Part shown: positions 1 to 10,600 of the stretch, piece after piece | Position numbering within the stretch: position 1 is the first letter of the stretch | Layout of the letters: every line of letters begins with the position of its first letter | Source of the DNA: Balanoglossus misakiensis | Lineage: Eukaryota > Hemichordata | Direction of reading: 5' to 3' | NCBI GenBank assembly: GCA_040954595.2 | Contig: CM082592.2 | Location: forward strand, 7,998,001-8,062,000 | Length of the DNA: 64,000 nt | The notes under the pieces: model-generated | The model's input: only the letters and a program-made list of their open reading frames with translations | Databases searched by the model: none | Told to the model about the DNA's origin: nothing | Program-made: the position numbers and the translations under genes

Positions 1-3000
1 ACCCAGGGACCCCCGGTCACATCTCAATTTAACATGCCCGTGTATATTATTCTCATCGTTCATATTAAAAAAAGTTACTAAACGATGTGTGATATTATAA
101 CGATATATACAATTACTCGTCAACGGAATTAACATGTAAATAATTAATACTCTTCAGCGACGCCTGAGTGGGTGAAGTCTGAGGTAGTTGTTTGTTTAAT
201 AAATTTGATAAACTGAAGATCCTCTGTACAGGTTGGAGAATTTAATGGCAACATGGCGGACTGGTGGCGTTAAGGTCAAAGGGGAGAGGTCATGAATTGG
301 TACCGTTGTCGTGGCATCGAGTATTAGACAATAAATCATGCTTCATTAATATTATGTTTATCCACATACGCAATGCGCACAGACACTAGCGGATGGGCTG
401 AGCGACAGTAAAATTAAGGATTATTAATTTTAACCCCATACCGACGAACCATTTCTGCCTGCCCAATAATCTGTGTCGGATATATAATTAATATTGATGG
501 CACTTCCACAGGATATTGTTTGAGACAAAAATCTGTGCCGTTTTTCATAAACTGCGCGACTCTGTGTAAGTGTTTTGTCTTCCATAATCATGTCTGGCGA
601 TATTTTGCTCATATCTACGTCACTGCTTTGACGCGGGAATATTTCACTAAACATTATCGTCCCATGCGCTGCTGCGGCTCCAAACCCACCGATGGAAGAA
701 GCGGTTCCCGCCATACAGTATTAAAGGGTGTCTTTAACCCGGTCCCTTTTCAGAAGAGGGTTATTTTTCAACAATAGACGCACGTCAATCATTTCCCTAA
801 TGTGATTTTCACATCTTGCCATCATATCGCAACAGCTCAAAGGTTCGAAATGGTTGGCGCCATTCCCGTGAAATGTGTCCATTTATTTATCGTCTGCAAG
901 CTTTAATCCCAAAGTTATGTCTCGGTCGTTTGATTCGTCGTGATGCGACAGGTTCAACAAGGACTTGAATACAAAACCCAGAACTGCGGCTGCGCGGCAA
1001 TAAAATACACAATTTTTTTCTCCGCTCTCGTTTTAAATTTCTGAAATGTTTACGAAGGGGAGCCTGCAGAGAATACATTTTAAGGGGCTGCTGTCAATAT
1101 TCGCAATCGAGGAATTATGCTTAAGGGGTTCCTCCAAAGTGATTTGTCAATCACTGATGTTCAAAACGGAATAAAATTTACCATGATTATCAAGTTGCCG
1201 AAAATTTTGAAACAGACCCTATAAACACGCTACTAATATCGACAACGTCACAACAAATACCCCAAGTGGATTTGCGCACCGCCGAAAAATCGGTGATGTA
1301 CACTTGTACAGCACGGTACAGAAGGGATGATACTATCCAATCCGTTTAACCATGCAAGAGAGTGAGCGAACACCCTGTGTGAACGTCTGGAGAGACCGTC
1401 CTTATCCACTTCGCCAAACAGTTGTCAATTCAGCTGGGACCGCACTATCTTCCCAGCTTCTCATAGATGCATTTATTTGTAAAACAAACAATCGGGAATT
1501 GAAGTCACCCCCGGGGGTCGCGACCCTGATTGAATACCAGAATACGAACTATTTTTTCTCGTAATTGGTGCCCCTCCCCTTTAATTGTTAGGTGATTTGG
1601 TCGCCTATCTACAGCGGTAAATCAAAAACATAGCAGGCATCAGCCTGGCCTAATCTGATCAACGGACACACGTTCGTTCATCGCGCCCTACACCCCATTT
1701 GTCAAATTTCTCCTGACAAATAGCGAACAAGCATCGTCACCTTTAATGACCGACGAGCGGACGCCATATTGGATCATCCAATCCCCACCGTTCAGACAGT
1801 CCGGGCTTTTTAAACTTTTTTTTTTCGGCCTGGGTGGCATCGGTGCTCAACATCATACCCCCCAAGGAGTCGTTAAAACGCGGACATTTAACACAAGAGG
1901 CGCAGTACCCACCCTTGTATTGTTATCCCGAACAAATTGACACCGTGTCAAAGTGAAGTAGGAGCGTAATGGATCATCCAACGAGAGCTGACCACATTCA
2001 AATAAATTAATAACGAAAAACATATTGTGTAGGGACAGCTGGCAGTAGCCGTGTTTTGATGTTGATACTGATATTTTTTTCAGTAATTTTGTTTTGCGAT
2101 TTTTCTGCGGATTTCCTTCTTGCGTGCATCCTGCCATCATATGTATCGCTAGCATCATTGCTGCTGTCATTTGACTCCTCTGCCAATAGCAGTGCTCGTT
2201 ACACGTGTACAGGACACACTGACATGTCAAATGCTCAGTGTATGGGGGAACAAGAAGCTAAGGTCAATACACCGACAACAACTGACAAGCACAAATCAAA
2301 ACGGTTACACCTATCACTGACTTTAGAGACTGTTCCACCATTTTGGCTTGTTCTATTCTCTAAAGCATGTTTGAGTTATACATGCCGAGGACAATGTTTT
2401 GTTGACTTTTGAATTTTAGTCCGGACTAAAAATTCAACTGACATTTGCTGGTTATGCGTTCATGGGCTGTGAGTACATGTCAACTTGCTGTACGGAGTAG
2501 AACCGGGAAACTTCAGTGAATAATAAAATACTGAAAATGATTATCAAACATTACAGACATTGTCCCTTTAAATCACACGCAAAAAATGACTGCCATAATC
2601 ACAATTTCAGTAGTAAAACTTGGCTTGATTTATCTATGTTAAACTTAACAAATAGGGTTACGAATTTATCAAACTTTGCCAATAAAGGGGGACTTGACGT
2701 GAACGACAATTTATCAACAACAATTTATGTCACAATAATTTACGGTATTGATATCGCCATTCGTAAAAAAACAAAGCAAAACACAAAATACGAACAGGTA
2801 CCATATAAAACTCTTTAAGGGTCTGGTAAATTGTCAAGAAAGAAAAAAAAAACTTATTAAAAGAAGACAAATGGGGGTAAAGTGGGTATCGCGCAGATAA
2901 AATCGAAAACATAGCATTTCTAATCACACAAGTGCGCGCAAATGCCCTGAAAGTACATGACGACAATGGGCGACGCGATCTTGGCGGGAAAAGTGGCCGT

Positions 3001-3363
3001 TCCAGCTGAGAGCAGAGGGAAGATTTACCGCTTGACAACCGAACGAGGAATATTAAAGTTGTGTCGAGCCGCTTTGTCATGTTGTAACAGATCTTCTGAG
3101 CTGCTTGTGTATGTAATGGGCTATAGGGTTACTCACAAAATACGGTCGTATAGGGACGAGAACCATATTTTTTTGTATAGACCAATTATTATAAATCTTC
3201 ATGTCTTTAATGCTCAATTGTGATCGTTTCACGGGGAGAACATATATACTATATATATATCTACATACATATAGTTGTGTATATATATACCACGAATGGT
3301 CACGTGACCCTTTGTCCTAGACATGCATTGATTTGAGCAAATCAACTGCAGTCCTTTTGTTCT
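1..3363. other. Noncoding DNA downstream of Tbx2/3
   Basis: No recognisable gene. AT-rich blocks occur, including TA-rich DNA at 3241-3290. GGATCATCCAA occurs twice about 200 bases apart (near 1771 and 1972). ORFs at 430-714 (minus) and 2056-2412 (plus) show no known domain. Confidence 0.6.
2409..2436. repeat. Near-perfect short palindrome
   Basis: TTGAATTTTAGTCC is followed directly by its complement GGACTAAAAATTCAA, which has one extra A. There is no loop, so the structure is a cruciform candidate. It may be the remnant of a small foldback element; no function is claimed. Confidence 0.6.
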
Positions 3364-3500
3364 CATGCAAATTAGTAAACCGCTACACTTCTATTCATAT
3401 GTAACATAGTAAACCCAACACTTTTCTGAATAGAAGTGTTGGGTTTACTAATAAATACAATGTATATGGATGAAAGTATGGCGGTTTACTAATTTACATG
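3364..3500. mobile_element. Foldback MITE-like palindromic element, about 137 bp
   Basis: The outer arms are 20 bases (3364-3383 and 3481-3500), inverted with one mismatch, and contain AATTAGTAAACCGC. The inner arms are a perfect 17-base inverted repeat (TAGTAAACCCAACACTT at 3407-3423, complement at 3434-3450) around a 10-base loop. The parts in between also pair imperfectly, so the element could form one long hairpin. It lies just beyond the recombinase-like relic. It has no coding capacity. No clear target-site duplication was seen. Confidence 0.6.
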
Positions 3501-3534
3501 TATTACATAATACACACGAATAACACAATGCACC

Positions 3535-3994
3535 AAAAAATATGCAAATTGCACGTTCTATGCTACTGCACAACACCCTTAGGCTTTGGGAAGGATATTG
3601 TGAGCCGCACAAAACGGCACAACAAAAAACATAACTCACTTGCCTCAATATTTGTGGTAATAGCATGCAGGCACGACTGTATATATTTCACTACTTTTCT
3701 CTCCTGAATTCCTTATACATGTACGTTGATTTCTGTTTCGGCCCATACGCTGACGCCCCAATGAGTAGACTTGATAGTATTTCTTGGTACACGTGAACGT
3801 TGTTATTCCGATAATTCCTCTGCACCCACAGGTTCGGCAAAACGTGACAGTTCCTGTGCTTCTGTAAGGTTGAAATCTTCCTGAGAGTCTTGTTCAACAG
3901 TATCAAACTTGGAAAGGTCAAATTGGGAAACGTACCGCTCAATATCACCATCATTTTCGCCTTCTGAAATGTCAGAGAAGTCCATCACGTCCAT
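3535..3994 (-). pseudogene. Decayed Crypton/QRICH1-ZMYM-like tyrosine-recombinase-type gene fragment
   Basis: Reading the minus strand, an ATG at 3994 opens an acidic segment that ends in RFAEPVGAEELSE, then hits a TAA at about 3806. The same frame continues after the stop with RVPRNTIKSTHWGVSVWAE, which resembles the 'NTxxST-W-V-VW' core of the N-terminal arm in Crypton-derived proteins (QRICH1, ZMYM and KIAA1958-like) that are multicopy in many marine invertebrates. After another stop the frame reads SELCFLLCRFV; a shift near 3600 then gives SQYPSQSLRVLCSSIERAI, resembling the 'EYPPNSLY-LC-GI-R' step of the family. At least two stops and one frameshift show it is dead. The catalytic recombinase part is absent. 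Recognition is from memory of the family pattern, so moderately sure. Confidence 0.55.
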
Positions 3995-4225
3995 CCCGCA
4001 CGAGGGCTTGACTCAAGGAAATAAAGGACTTCCACGTGTAATAATTAATTCAACCAGGTGTCAGTGTTTCAAAACAGACCAATCAGAGCACAAACATTGC
4101 ACGTAGGACCCAGATGGTTTCTCGGCAAGCCACCACTGATTCATATGTTAATAGGTATTGATCATCGTTCACTACATGGCCGTATAGTACTAGCATAAAT
4201 TTTATTTCAAAGTTCATTATATTTC

Positions 4226-4330
4226 GTGGTATAAGTTGGAAATACCACTCGTTGTTGTTGGTTTACAATTAAATCCTCACAGTTTCCATTGTATCCCCAC
4301 TCCAACTCGTGGTGTTTCCTATACATATAT
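4226..4330. repeat. Imperfect inverted repeat (possible second foldback element)
   Basis: A left arm containing GTATAAGTTGGAAATACCAC (from about 4230) pairs imperfectly with the reverse complement of the right arm (GTATAGGAAACACCACGAG, about 4308-4326). The left arm also holds its own small hairpin, GTGGTAT/ATACCAC. Arms are diverged, with one gap. It lies within 1 kb of the MITE-like element. Confidence 0.35.
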
Positions 4331-4614
4331 ATTTCATAGGCATTGAGTATCACACATATACTATTACTTTATTTGTCCTTCACACCGGATATATTGAACT
4401 ACAACGGGATGGGTCCAAAAGAGTAGCGAGACGAGTTGACGACACCAGCGACAGACGAAAGAGGCACAAAGTCCCACTGATATATTAGACAATACCATTA
4501 GTACTGTCACTTTGTTTGCTGAACTGGCGTGGCGTCATATGATTGATTTAATTCCCGCGCACTCCCGACACGCGCCTTCCCGCCGAACCGACAGAAACAA
4601 ATAAAACAATAACG

Positions 4615-4629
4615 CCCCCCCCCCCCCCC
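4615..4629. repeat. C15 homopolymer
   Basis: Longest single-base run noted in the window, followed by GAAAAAA. One of nine G or C runs of at least 10 bases. Confidence 0.95.
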
Positions 4630-7600
4630 GAAAAAATCAGAAACAAAGCCTAATTGTAAGAAGGCGTTAGTTTGTGTTGAAAAAGACTGAGATATCAAAT
4701 GCGGAGGAGGGATAAAAAAACGCGAAAATCAAAGAAAATGTCATCCGCAGACAGTCTGTAGACGGAAGGTTAAAATAAAAAAGGCCTCCGTGTTTACAGA
4801 CTATTTTGAAGGGTGTAGAAAAAAAACCCAGACGAATGCGGCAATGTCACGTGAGAAAAAAACCGATAAGGAGAGCACGATATCGTCATCATCAGCATTA
4901 TATTAAGCCACATGGCCACAAATTCTAAAAGTTGGTCGGTCAATTTACGGGTGAATAGGAAGCCCGCCATGAGAGATCACATACATATCTCCGATGATAA
5001 AGTATAATTTGAAATCCGTTACATTATTTGCAATAAGATATGGTTTTGGATGACTTACAAGGCTTCGGATATCCGAATCGAGGTAAAAGATTGCGAAATG
5101 AAAGCAAAATTAATTCAAAATGGATCGTTAGTGGAAAGATTATTTCATATCAAAACCGCATTTAGCATATTTTTCATCTGCAGATAGACTCCGGTTCGGA
5201 GTGGTGTGTGATTTGACAAGATATGACGAGATCCCCCTTAATGGGGAAGGCAGTACCCGCTAAGTGCGGTGTCAACGCCAAAGGCCCCTGTGGCATTAGA
5301 GAGGGATTCCGGAACATCTTGGCGACATTTTGTGAACGACATTTCAAGGACCTGTACAAGCCAATGTCAATAGTTAAAGTTTTCTGTGCAGTTTCATTAC
5401 ATTTGAGAACACGATCTCTCTCTTGTGTTGCCACAAACGTGACTCGGTTTCCGCCACGATCGAAAAATGTATTTTTTTTTCAATTTTCACCAACACGTGC
5501 GATATCGAAGCTTTGTTGCGAAGGTTGGAAGTTCACAACATTTCCGATACTTGAACCGATTTTTGATGATAAAAATGTCATTGATCAAATTTTTGCGCAA
5601 TTTTAGCTTTTGTCAGTCACCGTTTTAATATCTGTTGGGTGACGTATTACTTCTGGCTGATGTAATTCTCGTAAGTATTAAAACTACCGGTAAAGCGTGC
5701 CGCAGCACGCAAATTATACTTGGGCTTCATGGGGCTGGTTGACACTAAAGGTGACTGGAGACAACGAAGAAGGTTTATTTTTTATTCAACTTTCTTTACA
5801 AAATAGTGTCAATTCCGTTTTCAAACAAACCTCGCGGTTAGGGTATCAGCGACCTGAAAATGCAAAAAAAATCTAGTAAGTCTTATCTCGGCTGCTTTGG
5901 ATCTCAAATTATTCTGTGCGCGCCACGGTCAGAGCGACGTCAACACTTTCCGGGTCATTTATGTGCTCCTTCTGATCGATACATAGCGACGTCCGGAGAT
6001 TGCATTGACTTTCAACACTTCGGCGTGGTTTTATTTTTTTTTCTCTCCGAATCCTCAAGGATGAATCCGAAAGCGACACTCTTTCAGTTTAAAAATTTGC
6101 ATGTCACAGCAGTTTGTAAAAAAAAAACATGTCTTAATTTCGAAATCGTCGAGAAAAAAAAACAACTTTCACAACATGTGACTGTGAACGCAACGAAATT
6201 GATTCAACCTTTACATCAAAATTCTCTGCCACACAAATTATTGATAAGAATGCTCTTTCTAAGCCATTTCACTAATTACTTCGTTTGATACAAAAGCACC
6301 ACGACTGGCGCCATTTTCTGAAAAAAAAAAGATCTGCATAGTCACTGTTCGCAGTAATTAGACGCAATCGAAATTGATGAGGAAACAAAAATTAGTCTGT
6401 GGCAGAGGGCTCTTTCAACCTTGGTCGTCACCCCTAACTTTTGCCGTTTGGCGAATATTCGAGAAAAAAAATGTAAAATTGTTAAGGTCTGTGAGTGGCG
6501 AGAGTAAAGAGGTCTGTCCTTATCGCGACCCCTTGAAGCGTCTGACTAAAAAAAAAGAAATTGAATCAGCCGACAAGATCACGGTTCTTGGGCTTGGTTC
6601 AATGGTCATCATGGCAGAACGAGGGAGAAAAACCTCGTCAGTTATAACGTCCTTGAGCCCACTCAATCCCGCATTCAAGCATCTAGACGTGATTGCCTGC
6701 TTCCAATCTAAAGTACATTGTAGTAAAGGATGTACCGAACATCATGTTCGCTATGTCCACGGCCATGATAATCGGGCCTGTTCGATTACATGCACACACC
6801 GTCGGCGTTGTCCGTGAAAGTGAACACGTTCCACTGTAAAACTGTCTCCGGTTCGCGGCACGACGCATTCTCTTCGCTTTGCTTTGTAGCTTGAACGCAA
6901 GCTTTAAAAATTTAGAGATGAATCAACGTTTGATATTTTCGCTCACTACATCTATGAGCACCTTTTGCAATATTTTTTTTCTCTTCATTGTACGTTATTT
7001 CGGCGAAAGCACCCCGAAGAAAACGATCAGAAGGTTCGCCGCGACCGCCGTTCGATATTCGTCTGAGCTCACCGAGACACGCCGCAAAAAAAATCGTATT
7101 ACTGCAGCGTAACAGAACTTAAACAAGTTTTATTGAATTTCAAAGGGAAGGCAGGCTGACCCATTAAGTATGCGTTTGCCCCCAGTCCAGAACCGCACCG
7201 CTCCCTGTAAAGCCCCTTCTCTGTGCTAGTTTGCACAGTCACGTGACCATAAACAGGAAACAATATCTGTTGGATTGGATTCTTATTGTTTTATTGATAA
7301 AATACGATGATTCCGATTCTTCTCTGCGCAATATGTCGACCATCTAAGGCACGACGGATTCCAACAGTAGGATTTTTTCAAAGTTGTGTGAAACCAATTT
7401 GGAAGCGCCAAGCTGAGAAATATTTCTTTGTATTAAATTCATGTATTAAATTATATGCATATATCATGGCTTTCTTACGATCGTATTGTTGGTCAGATTA
7501 CAAGATTCGACCCACGCAATAATAAGTCGCGGTACCACTATTCACTTTCCTATCCCATCAATATACTCTCACGCCCGTCGCCATATTACACAACCAGACA

Positions 7601-10600
7601 AAAATGGTACATTGTATCTACAATTTTTCTTTTCATCACGTCGCATGTCGTCTTCTAGACTGCATCGTCCAGAATGTGTAGAACGCGCGCCTAAAAAAAG
7701 TCAGCGGAGAGAGATCGACGATCAACGCACGACATACTGACACCAAAGGCCGACTCGGGACCGGGGGTCATCTCCCGCCTTTGCACCTGTTTCGGCGCGG
7801 GTCCCCTTTTCGCGTGGACGTTATACATGCAACCTGGGAGGAAAGCTCTCTGATAAAATCGGTCGGGGTATCATAAAGGCTCCCGACTAATTAAGTATAT
7901 GTGAAAGTGGTCGTTTTTCATGTTATAGCCTCTTTATACAGGCGTTCTTCTGCCGCGTTCAACTGGGTATTTCCTCGATAGCGAGCCGTCAAAATTTATA
8001 GATCACCATCGTGAACAATGTGTGACAGGGGATGGGTAAGTCCCATAATTCAGCGTAAAAGGTCCCCACGTTTCTCTTCTCGGCGGAGCTACTGTCTCCT
8101 ATGGTAATTAGTTCTATCGTTCGCCTGTAATCACTAACGATTTAAGTAAATGGAAAAGGCAGCTAGCGCTGCGTCATTGTGTAAACAAAACTGTCGTGCA
8201 CTTGATTTACACCTATCGGCCCCTTTTGCGGCAGTCCCTAATTTCGCATTCCTCTCACGAGCTCTCGTGTGTCGAGCATGCACCGATCGCGTTGCGCAAC
8301 TTTTAATTTCGCCGTCTTCAATTTCAGCTTTTAAAAAAAGAAGATGGCGTCGCCCAATAAAAATTATTGACCCGCTTCGGTCGGCTCGGGAAAGGACCTC
8401 TTTCCCCAGATTCCCGGGTGCATGTAGCCGCCTCAGAAGCAAGCAACACTTTCTGAAACCTCCCCTTGTAAACCGACAACATGGCCCCCAGGCGCGCGAT
8501 CGACAAATACATGCCCTGGTTACAAGTTTGTTGAAAAACAAAGAGAGAACTCAGAGACACTCAATTAGTCTCCGTTTCTGTCATTCAATCAATGCAAACA
8601 CGATATTGCAAGGTGTGACCAAGTATATGAACCCACGAACTAATATTAGTGATTTTTTTTCATATTTCGGCTGTTATCTCCCAGTGAGCAGTCAACTATT
8701 TTATTTTCTATTTCAGGCGATCGAACTTTACTATTTCAAAGCAGAAATATCGACAACAAAATGCGAAAGGTCACAATCTTGACTAAACGTTTCCTGTCAG
8801 CGAAAAACAAACGGCTCAATCTTGCACACTGTTTCCAAGGGAAAGAACTTGGGGGCAAGGAATCGAACCTGGGCGTTTAATCAATTTCGTGCGAAAAACA
8901 ATAAGAATTAGTTTGCGCTGTGAGAAAAACTGTTTCGGGAAGAGCGAGTACAGATTTTTGGTTGATATGTATTAATTTTTCTGCGGATAATGTCCGCACA
9001 CAGCCCAGGAATGCGCCCGTTTAACATACGAATGGGAGGAATGCGATTAAAATAAATTAAATATGGTCGATTTCGAAAACAAACAAAGCTAGAAAAGGCC
9101 ATGTGACGGCGATGTGTAACTGTCATTATTGGGGTCCGCGAAAAGTAAAGAGAGTGTGCGCGAGTGGTGTAATTGATTTTATTCGCGTGGAGCCTACTGT
9201 CTTGAATAAACACTACACGGTGTGTGTGACGGGTATCGTTTGCTGTGAGAGTTTGCACACGTCAACCGAGGTGTGTTTACCCATTTTTTGAACACGACTT
9301 ATATCGTTTCACTGTTGGTGCGGAATGTGGTTTGGGGGATAGACGCTTTCATTGGGGGGGGGGAGAGCCACACATGTCTTCTTTGTGAATATTTATCACG
9401 GAATACCTGGCGACAGACTGGGAAAAATAAAATATCAGACGATAGAAACGTCGGGGAATAAAAAAATAAAACATATCGCGACGCACCGCAAAAATCAATG
9501 TGATCGCGGGGAAAAGGGGGAAAGTGGAATAATTCTGCGTCTAATGTTAAGGTGGTTGCAAAAAATTAACATTACAGAGTAAAAAAGGGACCACTGGGGA
9601 CTTATAAAGGAGGACTAACAGATGCGATCGCTCCATGCAACGAAACGTGACAGCAGATTTAATGAAGGAGGCAGTTGATCCTTGGACGGTGTAAAAGAGT
9701 CGGCCGTGAAGTGCAAATCCCAGGCTTTGGGACCCATCTCAAGCTATTGTCTGCCTTCCCTCTTACCCCGTGTACACTTAGCGGCGCACACAACAAAATG
9801 CCAAAGATGCGAGGAGCAACTCCTTGGGGTCTTATAATACCAGATGCAAGGTGTGGCGTCGCTAAAGATACACTTTTCCCACTACTCACCCACACACTGA
9901 GAATGGTCGGCGCAAATGCTGTATCTGATATTTTGGCGCGTACATAAGCACGTTGATAGGGAACGTAAGTGATTGGGCTCTGGAGAATAATACGCGTATA
10001 TCGCAGCCGTGCATGAGAGAGAGAAAAAAATCGCCATTCTACTAACCGGTCCACTTCGGAGGCCCTTTTCTGAAAACCGGCGATTGTTAGTCTTGCGTCC
10101 AGTGAAAACTTTCACACTTCGAAGACGCGGATTACAATGGGGGAGCTACGACGCGTCCCGTCCGCCACAGTGTGTTCTTTCACGTAGGGGGCGGGTTGGC
10201 GATACCCTGAAAGACAACCGTTGAAAAGAGAAAAATGGCTCGCCAAACAATGCTCGGGTCTTACTTTGCTGGTTTACTTTGCAGTTGGGCAAGCCCAGGG
10301 CCCTACAACAGCTTTCTAAGGATAAAAGAGGACCAACATAAAACAACTCTACAGACACACATAATCCCCAGCCGAACTGGAATATATCTGAGAGGCCTGA
10401 ACTTAAAATGCAACCGAAAATTGCGTGATCGCATCAGTAAATACTACATTCTAAACACAAGCGAGCGCAAAAAAAACCTGTGCACGTTTATTGCTAGTCA
10501 TTCACATCATACAAGAAAAAAAATCAGTTCTATTTCACGGCTAATATTTTTACGCGTTTCTTTTAAAATCCTGAGTACTTAGAAAGGACATCGTCATGGA

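Noticed and set aside
5860-6288. 142-codon plus-strand ORF
   Set aside because: Contains several poly-Lys/Phe stretches from A/T runs and no domain; judged chance.
6374-6817. 147-codon plus-strand ORF
   Set aside because: No recognisable domain; basic, Cys/His-scattered residues do not form a zinc-finger pattern.
8150-8782. 210-codon plus-strand ORF
   Set aside because: No domain or motif; the opposite strand is also open over much of it (8134-8541), and composition follows local GC content. Likely chance.
8850-8875. tRNA T-arm-like sequence (AGGTTCGATTCC on the minus strand)
   Set aside because: The T-stem does not pair and no D-arm, anticodon arm or acceptor stem could be found at the right distances.
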